The notes beneath the pieces were generated by a model. The model searched no databases, was not told where the DNA came from, and was given only the letters and a program-made list of their open reading frames with translations. 64,000 nt of DNA from Clostridium akagii DSM 12554 (lineage in GTDB: Bacteria; Bacillota; Clostridia; Clostridiales; Clostridiaceae), in contig NZ_JMLK01000007.1 in assembly GCF_000686725.1 (NCBI RefSeq), positions 186,001 to 250,000 on the forward strand, written 5' to 3'. How positions within the stretch are numbered: the stretch's first letter is position 1; every line of letters starts with the position of its first letter. A program made the translations under genes and the position numbers. This document shows, piece by piece, positions 35,628-44,689 of this stretch.

Positions 35628-36932
35628 TTACTTTCTTGAAGACACCCAATTGTCTTTAGCATTTTGAACTAGTTGAGTCCAAGGTAAATCACCAGAAATG
35701 TATTTTTGAATATCAGCACCTAATTTATTTTGTCCCCAACCAGTAGGATACCCCATGAATACCCAAGGAATAGTGTTCTTTTCATTTGAATATTTTGTAA
35801 TATCTTTTGATATTGGGTCAACAGGTTGTAGATCTTTTGCTTCATAACCCTTAAGAGCTGGTATAAATTGAAAATCATGAATTATCATTTGTTTACCTTT
35901 ATCAGATGTATATAACCAATTTAAAAAATCTTCAGCAGCTTTTTTTGTATCAGTATCCTTATCTTTATTTATAGCCCAATACATTGGTACTCCAACATCA
36001 ACTGCACCATCCTTAACACCATCAACTGGTATAGGAAGTAAACCCATGTTAGTAGCTATAGTTTTATCTATGCCATTTACAGTTCCATAAATCCAGTTAC
36101 CTTGTTGAATCATAGCAACTTTACCTAGAGAAAATTCTTTTTCAACTTGAGTTGAATAATCTACACTAGTTATAGATTTATTACTTCCATCTGGTTTATA
36201 TGCATATTTAATCTGTAAATCTAACAGCTTTTTTAGAGAATCATTATATTTAAAATCTATAGTTTTTGCATTGAATGCAGAAACGCCATCCTTTAATTCA
36301 GGTGCAAGAGCTGCATTAGAAAGATGAAGACCTTCCGTCCAAGTTTCTTTTCCTGATAATGCAAAAACAGAATCAATACCCAGATCTTTCTTTTTTGAAT
36401 CAAGGGTTTCTGAAGCTTTCTGTAAATCTGTATATGACTTTATAGTTGACGGATCTATGCCTGCTTTCTCAAATATAGCTTTATTATAAATAAATCCAAA
36501 TCCTTCTAAATCAAAAGGCATTCCATATATTTTGTTACCTTCTTTTACTGCGTCTAAAGTTCCATCGTATGCTTTTGAAATCCAAGGCTGGCTGGATAAG
36601 TCCTCAAGTTTATTTTTCCAATCTTTAGTATCCTGTGGGCCACCAATATTGTATATAGTTGGTTCACTTCCTGAAGCAAATTTTGTTTTTAGTGCTGCAC
36701 CATAATCTTGACCACCACCAACGGTCTCAATATTTAATGTAACGTTTTTATGATCTTCTTCGTAAGCTTTTACGGCCTTTTCAAGGGCAGTTTTAGCCTC
36801 AACTTTAAACTGGAAAATATTAACGGTAATGTTTTTACTGTCAGAAGAACTGTTAGTACCACAACCTGAAAATAGCGTAATACTTAGGGTTAACACACAA
36901 GCTAATGCTGTAAGTTTTTTGATTCTTTCCAT
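35628..36932 (-). CDS. Sugar-binding lipoprotein of ABC importer
   Basis: A 434-residue extracellular solute-binding protein (family 1). The signal peptide has a lipobox ending FSGC, so the mature protein would be anchored as a lipoprotein. The body has the typical two-lobe features: KFASGSEPTIYNIGGPQ, KIYGMPFDLEGFGFIYNKAIFEKAG, GKVAMIQQGNWIYG and a C-terminal helix before PWVFMGYP. The ATG at 36932 follows GGAGGGG; the longer frame would begin inside the operator. As first gene of the operon it is directly controlled by a LacI-type operator that forms a 46-bp palindrome. Maltose/maltodextrin is the most likely ligand by regulation, not by specific residues. Confidence 0.93.
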   Translation of the reverse strand: MERIKKLTALACVLTLSITLFSGCGTNSSSDSKNITVNIFQFKVEAKTALEKAVKAYEEDHKNVTLNIETVGGGQDYGAALKTKFASGSEPTIYNIGGPQDTKDWKNKLEDLSSQPWISKAYDGTLDAVKEGNKIYGMPFDLEGFGFIYNKAIFEKAGIDPSTIKSYTDLQKASETLDSKKKDLGIDSVFALSGKETWTEGLHLSNAALAPELKDGVSAFNAKTIDFKYNDSLKKLLDLQIKYAYKPDGSNKSITSVDYSTQVEKEFSLGKVAMIQQGNWIYGTVNGIDKTIATNMGLLPIPVDGVKDGAVDVGVPMYWAINKDKDTDTKKAAEDFLNWLYTSDKGKQMIIHDFQFIPALKGYEAKDLQPVDPISKDITKYSNEKNTIPWVFMGYPTGWGQNKLGADIQKYISGDLPWTQLVQNAKDNWVSSRK

Positions 36933-36950
36933 ATATACCCCTCCATATAA

Positions 36951-37019
36951 TATAATAAGGATATAATGCAATCGATTGCATTATATCCTTATTATACATA
37001 AAATGTTTATTAATGTCAA
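36951..37019 (-). promoter_or_regulatory. Importer promoter with LacI operator inside a 46-bp perfect palindrome
   Basis: On the minus strand TTGACA (37019-37014), 17-bp spacer, TATAAT (36996-36991), 10 bp, then operator TGCAATCGATTGCA (36980-36967). The symmetry continues far beyond the operator: bases 36951-36996 are a perfect 46-bp palindrome that includes the -10 box. Confidence 0.9.
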
Positions 37020-37060
37020 ATACATCTTAGTAATTTTTTAATATTTATACTATGCTGTAT

Positions 37061-37102
37061 CCACGCTAATAATCTAAAGAAAATGTGGGATTATTAGTGT
37101 GG
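37061..37102. repeat. Hairpin-forming inverted repeat
   Basis: 14-bp inverted repeat 37061-37074 / 37089-37102 with one G-T pair and no T-run. It lies between the importer promoter and the foreign-looking reductase gene and may mark the border of an inserted segment. Confidence 0.5.
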
Positions 37103-37134
37103 TACACGCCTTATTAACGATTTCTCATAAAGGA

Positions 37135-37175
37135 TAACAGACCTCTAAGCATAATGGATGCTTAGAGGTCTGTTA
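37135..37175. terminator. 18-bp perfect inverted repeat, probable terminator
   Basis: Perfect stem 37135-37152 / 37158-37175 with a 5-base loop, 56 bp past the stop codon of the minus-strand reductase gene. The tail on the minus strand (TCCTTTAT) is only weakly T-rich. Confidence 0.55.
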
Positions 37176-37230
37176 ATAGGAATAGATTAGGTCAAAATCC
37201 ATCTACCTGGTTTGAAAAACGTTGTTTAGC

Positions 37231-38094
37231 CTAGGGCATTAAACTTACGATTTCAGACAAAGCCGTGCTTATTGGAGTTACTGGACGAGAGATTAACCTT
37301 TCTAAATCATTGCTCTCAATTTCAAGTGCACCACTTCGAATAGCTTTCTGAATGTCAACTAGGATAGGAATTACAAAATCCGGTACCCCAGCACCTTTCA
37401 TTTTATCAGCGTAAACATGGTCATCTACCTGCTCAACGTGTACTTCCTTGCCGATTACTGTTCCAAGAGTAGACGCCAAATCTTCTTGAGTCATGAGCTT
37501 TCCTGAAAGCTCATAGATTGTATTCTCGTGTCCTATACCCGAAAGTACAGCAGCTGCAGCATCTGCGTAATCTTGTTGTACTGCCCAGCCTACCTTTCCA
37601 GTTCCAGCAGATGTTATCCAAGGTGAGCCTGCCAGCACTCCTTGAATGCTTCCAATCTCATTCTCCAAATACCAGTTGTTTCTAAGGAATGAGTAAGGAA
37701 TTCCAGTTTTTAGAATGGCTTCCTCAGTTCTACGATGTACTGGAGCAAGGAATAATGAGCTCTCACTTGCATTGACTAAACTGGTATAGGCAATGAACTT
37801 AACTTTAGCTTGATTAGCCGCTGCCACAGCATTTGCATGCTGGCTAATTCTCGTTTCATTGTCACCATCCGTTGATATAATTAATAGTCTATCAATGTCT
37901 TTAAAAGTTGAAGCCAATGTTTCAGGGTGATCAAAATCACCTTGTCTAACTTCCACTCCATGTTCCCGTAACCACCCTGCCTTCTCTGGATTACGAACAC
38001 TGACAGCCAGTTGACTTGCTGGTACAGTTTTCAGTAATGTCTCTACAACTTTTGATCCGAATTTCCCTGTTGCCCCTGTTAATAATATTTTCAT
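37231..38094 (-). CDS. NmrA-like NAD(P)-binding reductase (QorB/YtfG-like)
   Basis: A 287-residue atypical short-chain dehydrogenase. The Rossmann motif GATGKFG is at residues 6-12, followed by conserved VRNPEK, GDFDHPETL and YTSLVNA segments, and the overall length matches NAD(P)H:quinone oxidoreductase 2 (YtfG). The substrate is probably a quinone or an aldehyde-like electrophile, but many homologues are uncharacterised. The start ATG at 38094 follows GGAGGGA; the longer frame reads into unrelated sequence. Its codon use and visibly higher G+C content differ from every neighbour, and it is flanked by hairpins, so recent acquisition from a higher-GC Firmicute is likely. Confidence 0.87.
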   Translation of the reverse strand: MKILLTGATGKFGSKVVETLLKTVPASQLAVSVRNPEKAGWLREHGVEVRQGDFDHPETLASTFKDIDRLLIISTDGDNETRISQHANAVAAANQAKVKFIAYTSLVNASESSLFLAPVHRRTEEAILKTGIPYSFLRNNWYLENEIGSIQGVLAGSPWITSAGTGKVGWAVQQDYADAAAAVLSGIGHENTIYELSGKLMTQEDLASTLGTVIGKEVHVEQVDDHVYADKMKGAGVPDFVIPILVDIQKAIRSGALEIESNDLERLISRPVTPISTALSEIVSLMP

Positions 38095-38197
38095 AGTTCT
38101 TCCCTCCATATATGCTTTGCCATTGGTTACCAAGTGCCGTACTCTCGGCCTAAGCAAGTGGAGAATACGCACAGCAATTTGGTTCAAAGCTAGTAAT

Positions 38198-39649
38198 TTA
38201 TTTTAAATTTAAAACTATTGCTTTAGGTCTACTCATAGCCTCAATACTGTATCTTATGCCTTGGGTTCCCATACCAGAAGATTTAACTCCAAGGAATGGG
38301 AAATGATCTGGTCCTCGCTCAGTTTTATTGTTAATCTGAACAGCACCAACTTCAAGTTTTTGGGCTACATAAAATGCATCATTTATATTTTCTGTAAAAA
38401 CTGCAGATTGAAGACCATATTCAGATTCATTGGCGATTTTTATACCTTCATCCATATCATTAATACGAATAATAGGAAGTACTGGACCAAAAGGTTCTTC
38501 CCAAGCTAGTCTCATGTCAGTAGTAACATTATCAATTAGTGTAGGGTATATCAAATTATCTTTTCGCTTATTACCGACTATAAGTTTTGCTCCTTTACGT
38601 ATTGAATCATCTATGAGTTCTTGAACAAAGTCAGCAGCTTTATCACTAATTAGTGGAGTTATATCTACACCATCTTCAGGACTACCAACCTTTAATTGTT
38701 TGATTTTTTCTGTAATAAGCAGGGTAAGTTTATCTGCTACATCATTTACAACTAAGACTCTCTTTACTGCAGTACATCTTTGACCAGAATATCCATAAGC
38801 ACCTGCAACTATATTACTAGAAGCTAGGTCTAAATCAGCGTCCTTAAGAACTATTGCAGCATCTTTTCCACCAAGCTCAAGAAGCAACGGAACCATATCA
38901 GATATTTTTGATATGTGTCTTCCAACCTCGCTACTTCCTGTGAAATTGATAAAGTTAATATCCTTATGAGCAACGATATAGTCACCTATTTCCGAACCTT
39001 TACCAGTTACAACGTTAAGAAGTCCTGCAGGAAGTCCTGCTTTATTAAATATTTCAGCTAAATATAATGCGCTTATGGCACCTTGTGTAGGTGGTTTTAA
39101 AATCACACTGTTACCAGCTATAAGTGCTGGAGCAATTTTAGAAGCTGAGAGGTTAACAGGATAATTAAATGGTGAGATTGCAAGCACTGTACCTAGAGGT
39201 ATTCTTGTAACAAATGAAATCTTGTTTTTTTTATATCCAGGGAAACTATCAGCGCCAATGGTTTCACCTTCAACATGATTTCCTTCACTTGCAGTAAAAT
39301 TAATAAAATCCACTGTCCTTTTTACTTCGGAAGTTGCTGATTTTGAATCTTTAGCAATTTCTTTCTGCATTATTTTTGATATTGTTTCTACATTTTCATC
39401 TAAAAGTGCGGCTACTTTATATAGTACTTCAGCACGCTCATTAATTGGTGTATTTCCCCAAGCTTTTTGGGCTTCTTTAGAATTTTCAATTATTTTATCT
39501 ACTTCATCCTTTGAAAAAGCTTGGATTTTTCCAACTAGACTCTTGTCCACAGGTGAATATATTTCTATAGTTTTTTTACTATTACTTTCAATCCATTTTC
39601 CATTAACTAAACTTTTGTAAGTATTTCCACTTAAAATATTTTCAAACAT
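38198..39649 (-). CDS. gapN: NADP-dependent non-phosphorylating glyceraldehyde-3-phosphate dehydrogenase
   Basis: An aldehyde dehydrogenase of 483 residues that oxidises glyceraldehyde-3-phosphate directly to 3-phosphoglycerate with NADP, giving NADPH without ATP. Family hallmarks are ISPFNYPVNL (Asn in the oxyanion hole), GGKDAAIV with the general-base glutamate in LLELGGKD, and the catalytic cysteine in SGQRCTAVKRV. The GapN-specific NNKTERGPDHFPFLG stretch near the C-terminus separates it from other aldehyde dehydrogenases. The start at 39649 gives the MFENILSG N-terminus usual in clostridia; an ATG nine bases upstream has its ribosome site too close. It stands alone upstream of the acquired reductase gene. 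Confidence 0.92.
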   Translation of the reverse strand: MFENILSGNTYKSLVNGKWIESNSKKTIEIYSPVDKSLVGKIQAFSKDEVDKIIENSKEAQKAWGNTPINERAEVLYKVAALLDENVETISKIMQKEIAKDSKSATSEVKRTVDFINFTASEGNHVEGETIGADSFPGYKKNKISFVTRIPLGTVLAISPFNYPVNLSASKIAPALIAGNSVILKPPTQGAISALYLAEIFNKAGLPAGLLNVVTGKGSEIGDYIVAHKDINFINFTGSSEVGRHISKISDMVPLLLELGGKDAAIVLKDADLDLASSNIVAGAYGYSGQRCTAVKRVLVVNDVADKLTLLITEKIKQLKVGSPEDGVDITPLISDKAADFVQELIDDSIRKGAKLIVGNKRKDNLIYPTLIDNVTTDMRLAWEEPFGPVLPIIRINDMDEGIKIANESEYGLQSAVFTENINDAFYVAQKLEVGAVQINNKTERGPDHFPFLGVKSSGMGTQGIRYSIEAMSRPKAIVLNLK

Positions 39650-39871
39650 TATATACATCGCCTTTCTAATTTTAATATTCACAATTATATGATTATTTTA
39701 TGTAGAATTAACAAATATTGATTATCATATAATAATCATAATAGATTAATTAGATTAAATCAAGGGGTATTAGTAAATATATTTTAAATGTTCATACAAT
39801 TTGGATCTAGTTGCAATTTTTAAAAGAAGTATGTATAATTCTTATATATTAGTTAAAAGAGGCGATTTAAT

Positions 39872-40438
39872 ATGACGGACAAAACTAAAAAAAATTATAT
39901 AGAAGATATTTTTAATTCCATAGGAAATTATGTTTCCAAAGAAAAGGAAGAAGAATTAAGAGAAAAAGTTTCCATTAGTATTAAGGCAAAAATATTTTCA
40001 GATGAAATTGAAGAATGCTTGAATTCAAGAGATTTTTCACATGTTGGGCTATTGGATAATTCTTCAGATGATAAAGCTTTTATGTTTTCAACTATATTTC
40101 CTATATTCATTAAGGTCAGAGACGCAACATTTAGACTGTATAAACATAAAGTTGAAATAATGCTTTCCGATGATATGAAAGATCGTTTTGTATACATCTT
40201 TTCAGATGGTAGACTAACTTCTGGTGAGTTTAAATGTTATAAACTTTATGAAGATGAATATGTGTATATAATTAAAAGGATAATTGAAAATATACCAAAG
40301 TTTGAATCGGCTTTAAAAGAAGAAATACATAATTTAGATGCAGAAATCGATGAAGTTGATAAGAAAAAGGACACTTCAAAAATTCAACTTGATAAGGCAA
40401 AAAACAATTATAAGCTTTTACTGGATATGCTAAAATAA
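39872..40438 (+). CDS. Hypothetical cytoplasmic protein with C-terminal coiled coil
   Basis: I do not recognise this 188-residue protein. It is highly charged with no signal peptide or membrane segment. The first 135 residues are mixed helix and strand (for example FSTIFPIFIKVRDATFRLYKHKVEIML). Residues about 145-188 are rich in Glu, Lys, Asp and Leu in a heptad-like pattern and likely form a coiled coil (ALKEEIHNLDAEIDEVDKKK). The ATG follows GAGGCG. It is divergent from gapN and followed by the trp leader promoter a few bases later, with no visible shared function. Confidence 0.7.
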   Translation: MTDKTKKNYIEDIFNSIGNYVSKEKEEELREKVSISIKAKIFSDEIEECLNSRDFSHVGLLDNSSDDKAFMFSTIFPIFIKVRDATFRLYKHKVEIMLSDDMKDRFVYIFSDGRLTSGEFKCYKLYEDEYVYIIKRIIENIPKFESALKEEIHNLDAEIDEVDKKKDTSKIQLDKAKNNYKLLLDMLK

Positions 40439-40442
40439 GCTA

Positions 40443-40471
40443 TTGACAAATATTAAGAAAAGATGTATATT
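40443..40471 (+). promoter_or_regulatory. trp operon promoter
   Basis: TTGACA (40443-40448), 17-bp spacer, TATATT (40466-40471), just ahead of the T-box leader. Confidence 0.75.
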
Positions 40472-40489
40472 TATAAAAAATATAAAATA

Positions 40490-40843
40490 AATCTATGAGC
40501 AGAAGTAGTAGATATAGGAATTAAGTTAAAGCGAATTTGGGGTAGTGAAAGCCAAGTACTGTAGCTTATATTGAATGGATCTGTGAGACGCAATGTGAAA
40601 TTTTAGAGTAGCAGTAGCCGGTAGTCTACCGTTAAAAAGACCTGGTATCGAGTGATCTGTACCTTGATTAAAACAGTTTTTTGCTTAGGTGGCATACGAA
40701 ATTTTACATTTCGTCCTTTATTGGATGAGATGTTTTTTTATTTGTAAAATTTTTCGTATAAATATGCCTAAATAAGTTATATTAACTAAAATGGGTGGCA
40801 CAAAGTCACTTCATCCCATTACAAGGATGAAGTGACTTTTTTT
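40490..40843 (+). ncRNA. Trp T-box leader with two antiterminator/terminator units
   Basis: The leader has the T-box stem I features (AGTAGTAG bulge, GGTAGTGAAAGCC apical part) and a likely TGG tryptophan specifier at 40576-40578 in GAATGGATC. A first T-box sequence GGTGGCA (TGGC at 40690-40693) precedes a terminator hairpin 40707-40716 / 40723-40732 with seven T. A second one, GGGTGGCAC (TGGC at 40796-40799), lies in an antiterminator that can form between AATGGG and CCCATT. It competes with a second terminator, 40804-40816 / 40825-40837, with T-run. TGGC complements the GCCA end expected for tRNA-Trp. Only one stem I is seen. Confidence 0.85.
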
Positions 40844-40867
40844 ATATAAAAAAAAAGGTGGGATAGT

Positions 40868-42298
40868 ATGTTTAATCTTACAGAAAATCAATTTTTAGAG
40901 TACAAAGAAAAGAAAAAAACATTTCCAGTTACCCTTAAATTAAGTGGAGATGAGTTAACACCTATTTCTATATATTATAAGCTTAAGGGGAGAAGAAAAT
41001 TCCTTCTTGAAAGTGTATATTCAGAAAGTGAAATAGGCAGATTCTCTTTTCTAGGGGTAGATCCATATTTAACAATAAAAAGTTACAAGGAAAAAATAAT
41101 AATTGATGACTTTAAGGAAGTTACCACTGCTGATGGGAAGATTTTAGATTATGTAAAAAAATACGTGGATGCGGAATATGATAAATCATTGTTTAATGTT
41201 CCATTTACAGGTGGAGCTGTTGGGTATGTAGGTTATGACGTAATAAGACAATATGAAAAATTACCTGATAATAATATTGATGAGCTAAAATTACCGGATA
41301 GCTACCTAATGTTTTATAAAACTTTTATATGTTATGACCACTTTAAACATGAAATATATATCGTCTACAATGCATTTTCACAGGACAACTCAAGTTATGA
41401 AGATATAACTCGGGAATTAAACAAGATAAAAGAAGATATTACAGCTGATAGCATTATGCATAAATTTAAAGAGGTAGCAAAGACAAAGACTTTTGAATCA
41501 AACGTCACTGAAGAAAAATTTTGCACTATGGTAGAAAAGGCTAAGGAATACATAAAGGCGGGGGATATATTTCAAGTGGTATTATCACAAAGACTGAAAT
41601 TTAAAAATACAGATAATTCATTTGATGTATACAGAAGGCTGCGAGCAGAAAACCCATCACCATACCTTTTTTATTTTGATTTTGAAGAGTTTCAAATTGC
41701 GGGGTCTTCACCTGAAATTTTAGTTTCATGTATAAATGGGACTGTGACAACTAATCCTATAGCTGGTTCAAGACCAAGAGGGAAAGATTCAAAGGAAGAT
41801 GAAAAACTTAAATCAGAGCTGCTTTCAGATGAAAAGGAGACTGCAGAGCACTTAATGCTTGTGGATCTTGGACGAAATGATATAGGAAAAATAAGTGAAT
41901 TTGGAACAGTAGAAGTTACAAGGTTCATGGATGTTGAGTTTTATTCACATATTATGCATATAGTTTCTGCAGTTTCTGGAAAGCTAAAATCAGGATTAAA
42001 CTGTTTTAATGCGCTTAGTTCATGTCTGCCTGTGGGAACAGTTTCAGGTGCACCTAAGGTAAGGGCTATGGAGATAATAGATGAACTTGAAAATCTTAGA
42101 AGGGGAAGTTATGCTGGCGCAGTAGGGTATTTTTCAGCAAATGGGAATATGGATATGTGCATTGCTATAAGGACAATTATATTTAAAGATGAGTACAGTT
42201 ATGTTCAAGCAGGTGCTGGAATAGTTTATGATTCGGATCCTAAGACTGAATACAAGGAAACTCTAAATAAAGCAATGGCAATGAGAGAGGTGATTTAG
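40868..42298 (+). CDS. trpE: Anthranilate synthase component I
   Basis: Catalyses chorismate plus ammonia (from TrpG) to anthranilate, the first step of tryptophan synthesis. The 476-residue protein has the N-terminal tryptophan-binding motif LLES (46-49), indicating feedback inhibition. The chorismate-binding half contains AGDIFQVVLSQRL, NPSPYLFY, IAGSSPEILV, TNPIAGSRPRG and HLMLVDLGRNDIGK, and the GTVSGAPKVRAMEIIDELE segment near the C-terminus. The ATG lies behind AGGTGGG directly after the T-box terminator. The trpG start follows its stop codon without a gap, matching the need for a 1:1 complex. Confidence 0.98.
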   Translation: MFNLTENQFLEYKEKKKTFPVTLKLSGDELTPISIYYKLKGRRKFLLESVYSESEIGRFSFLGVDPYLTIKSYKEKIIIDDFKEVTTADGKILDYVKKYVDAEYDKSLFNVPFTGGAVGYVGYDVIRQYEKLPDNNIDELKLPDSYLMFYKTFICYDHFKHEIYIVYNAFSQDNSSYEDITRELNKIKEDITADSIMHKFKEVAKTKTFESNVTEEKFCTMVEKAKEYIKAGDIFQVVLSQRLKFKNTDNSFDVYRRLRAENPSPYLFYFDFEEFQIAGSSPEILVSCINGTVTTNPIAGSRPRGKDSKEDEKLKSELLSDEKETAEHLMLVDLGRNDIGKISEFGTVEVTRFMDVEFYSHIMHIVSAVSGKLKSGLNCFNALSSCLPVGTVSGAPKVRAMEIIDELENLRRGSYAGAVGYFSANGNMDMCIAIRTIIFKDEYSYVQAGAGIVYDSDPKTEYKETLNKAMAMREVI

Positions 42299-42889
42299 GT
42301 GATTTTAATAATTGATAATTATGATTCTTTCACTTATAACCTTTATCAATATGTTGGAGAAATATATGAGGATGTAATTGTAAGAAGAAATGATGAGATA
42401 ACGGTAGAGGAAATAAAAAATATGAAGCCTGAGGGGATAATTATTTCACCAGGACCGGGTACTCCTGAAAAAGCGGGTATATGTGTAGAGGTTATAAAAA
42501 AATTAGGTAGTAAAGTGCCAATACTTGGTATATGCCTAGGACATCAAGCTATTTGTTATGCCTATGGTGGAAATGTAATTAGAGCACAAAACATTAAGCA
42601 TGGTAAAACTTCAATGATAAAACATGATAAAGATGGCTTATTCCATGGGGTAAAGGAACCTTTACTTGTTATGAGGTATCATTCGCTGGTGGCTCAAGAA
42701 AGTACATTCCCAAATAATTTACAAATTACTGCAGAAAGCCTTGATGATGGAGAAATCATGGCACTTAAGCACAAGGAATTTCAGGTTTATGGATTGCAAT
42801 TCCACCCTGAATCCATTAAAACAGAATGTGGCAAGCTTTTGATTAAAAATTTTGTGGGGGGGATATGCAATGTTACAACAACTAATTAA
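42299..42889 (+). CDS. trpG: Anthranilate synthase component II (glutamine amidotransferase)
   Basis: A 196-residue class I amidotransferase that supplies ammonia to TrpE. The catalytic triad is C79 (ILGICLGHQ), H169 and E171 (QFHPESI). The start is GTG at 42299, immediately after the trpE stop codon. A dual role in folate synthesis (PabA) is possible in Firmicutes that have a single such subunit, and the sequence does not exclude it, but the location favours tryptophan synthesis. Its 3' end overlaps trpD by 20 bp. Confidence 0.96.
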   Translation: MILIIDNYDSFTYNLYQYVGEIYEDVIVRRNDEITVEEIKNMKPEGIIISPGPGTPEKAGICVEVIKKLGSKVPILGICLGHQAICYAYGGNVIRAQNIKHGKTSMIKHDKDGLFHGVKEPLLVMRYHSLVAQESTFPNNLQITAESLDDGEIMALKHKEFQVYGLQFHPESIKTECGKLLIKNFVGGICNVTTTN

Positions 42890-43883
42890 AAAATTAGCTG
42901 AAAAGCAAAATTTAAGTGAGGAAGAATCTTACTCAGCAATAAATGAAATTATGACAGCAGTGACAAAACCAGCATTGGTGGGTGCATTCTTAATGGCACT
43001 TCGAATGAAGGGCGAAACTGTAGAGGAAATAGCGGGAGCAGCTAGGGCAATGAGAGATAAGGCGTTACCATTAAAATTAGATTCCACCTATACTATTGAT
43101 ACTTGTGGAACTGGTGGAGACGGTGGTAAAACTTTTAATATATCTACAGCTGTAGCAATTATTGCAGCATCTGCTGGGGTAAAGGTTGCAAAACATGGAA
43201 ATAGAGCTGTATCTAGTAGCAGTGGCAGTGCAGATGTGCTTCAAGAATTGGGAATTAATATAAATTTAGGTACTGAAAGGGCAAAAAAACTTATTGAAGA
43301 AAATGGAATGGCATTTTTATTTGCTCAAAAGTATCATTCAGCTATGAAAAACGTTGGGCCAATAAGGAAAGAACTAGGAGTAAGAACTATATTTAATATT
43401 TTGGGACCACTTACGAATCCTGCTTTCACAAAGGGACAGGTATTAGGAGTGTACAGTAAAGAATTAACGCATCCTATAGCAGAAGTTCTACTAAGGCTTG
43501 GAACTGAAAAAGCAATGGTAATTCATGGTAAAGATGGTTTGGATGAAATAACCACAACTACAGTAACCTATGTAAGTGAAATTAAAGAAGGCAAGATTAC
43601 AGATTATATAATTGATCCTACTGACTACGGCATCGCTAGGGCAAAACCTGAAGATATACTTGGGTTTAGTGCTAAGGAAAATGCTGAAATAATAATTGAT
43701 ATATTTAATGGCAGAATTGGACCTAAGAGAGATATAGTTGTTATAAATAGTGCAGCGGCTTTATATGTGGGAAAAGTAGTAGAAAACATTAAAGATGGAA
43801 TTGTGCTTTCAGAAAAGCTATTAGACAATGGGGTTGTATTTAAGAAATTAGAGGAACTTATTAGGTGCAGTAATGAAGTTTAA
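42870..43883 (+). CDS. trpD: Anthranilate phosphoribosyltransferase
   Basis: Transfers phosphoribose from PRPP to anthranilate. The 337-residue protein has the glycine-rich PRPP loop [17 protein letters not shown], the [21 protein letters not shown] segment and [26 protein letters not shown], all diagnostic of TrpD. I start it at the ATG at 42870 (MLQQLIKKL), with a GTGGGGGGGAT site inside the end of trpG; a slightly earlier in-frame start would overlap that site. The 20-bp overlap with trpG suggests translational coupling. Confidence 0.97.
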   Translation: MLQQLIKKLAEKQNLSEEESYSAINEIMTAVTKPALVGAFLMALRMKGETVEEIAGAARAMRDKALPLKLDSTYTIDTCGTGGDGGKTFNISTAVAIIAASAGVKVAKHGNRAVSSSSGSADVLQELGININLGTERAKKLIEENGMAFLFAQKYHSAMKNVGPIRKELGVRTIFNILGPLTNPAFTKGQVLGVYSKELTHPIAEVLLRLGTEKAMVIHGKDGLDEITTTTVTYVSEIKEGKITDYIIDPTDYGIARAKPEDILGFSAKENAEIIIDIFNGRIGPKRDIVVINSAAALYVGKVVENIKDGIVLSEKLLDNGVVFKKLEELIRCSNEV

Positions 43884-43906
43884 ATCTTAACAAGGGAGGG
43901 AAAATT

Positions 43907-44683
43907 TTGATTTTAGATGATATAGTGAATTATAAAATGAAACAATTAGAAGAAGAAAAGATTATTGAACCACTAGCCAGTTTTGAAAACAAAATAATAG
44001 ATATTAAAAATCGTGATTTTAAGGAAAGCTTAAATAAAGATGGAATAAGCATAATAGCTGAAATTAAAAAGGCATCACCTTCTAAGGGCATTATAAAAGA
44101 CAATTTTGATCCGAAAAACATATCAAAGATATATGAAAAAATAGATATTGATGCCATTTCAGTGCTAACTGAAAGAAAGTTTTTTAGGGGAAGAGATGAG
44201 TATATAAAAATTGTTAAAGATATTACTACAAAACCAATACTTCGTAAGGATTTTATAATTGATGAGTATCAGATATATCAAGCAAAATATATTGGTGCAG
44301 ATGCAGTGCTTCTCATTGTAAGTATCCTTGGAAAAAAGCTAAAAAACTTTTATAAACTTTCACGGCAACTAGGGCTTCAATGTCTTGTGGAGGTACATGA
44401 TAGAAAAGAATTAGAAATAGCTCTAGAAGCAGAAGTAGATATAATAGGAATTAACAATAGAAATTTAAAAGATTTTGTTGTGGATTTAAAGTGCACAGAA
44501 GAACTTATAAAATATATTCCTCAAAATAAGGTTATTGTTTCAGAGAGTGGTATAAAAACCGCTGAAGATATATTGTATCTAAGGTCAATTGGTGCAAATG
44601 CAGTGCTTATAGGTGAAACTTTTATGAGGAATATAGACAATATTTCTAATATTAATGATTTTTTAGTAAAGGCAAAAGGGTAG
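43907..44683 (+). CDS. trpC: Indole-3-glycerol phosphate synthase
   Basis: Closes the ring of carboxyphenylaminodeoxyribulose phosphate to indoleglycerol phosphate. The 258-residue TIM-barrel shows EIKKASPSKG (catalytic lysine), LTERKFFRG, PILRKDFIIDEYQIYQAKYIGADAVLLI, GINNRNLKDF and SESGIKTAEDI near the phosphate-binding site. It begins with TTG at 43907 after a strong GGGAGGG site. Clostridial TrpC is a separate protein from TrpF, as here; trpF follows 6 bp after the stop codon. Confidence 0.96.
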   Translation: MILDDIVNYKMKQLEEEKIIEPLASFENKIIDIKNRDFKESLNKDGISIIAEIKKASPSKGIIKDNFDPKNISKIYEKIDIDAISVLTERKFFRGRDEYIKIVKDITTKPILRKDFIIDEYQIYQAKYIGADAVLLIVSILGKKLKNFYKLSRQLGLQCLVEVHDRKELEIALEAEVDIIGINNRNLKDFVVDLKCTEELIKYIPQNKVIVSESGIKTAEDILYLRSIGANAVLIGETFMRNIDNISNINDFLVKAKG

Positions 44684-44689
44684 TGCACT

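Noticed and set aside
39689-39740. Inverted repeat TATGATTATT / AATAATCATA upstream of gapN
   Set aside because: The arms are short, purely AT-rich apart from one G or C each, and 32 bases apart; chance is likely in this composition.
40788-40808. GGTGGCAC-like sequence reminiscent of a sigma-54 -24 element
   Set aside because: No TTGC -12 element follows at the required distance, and the sequence is explained fully as a T-box.
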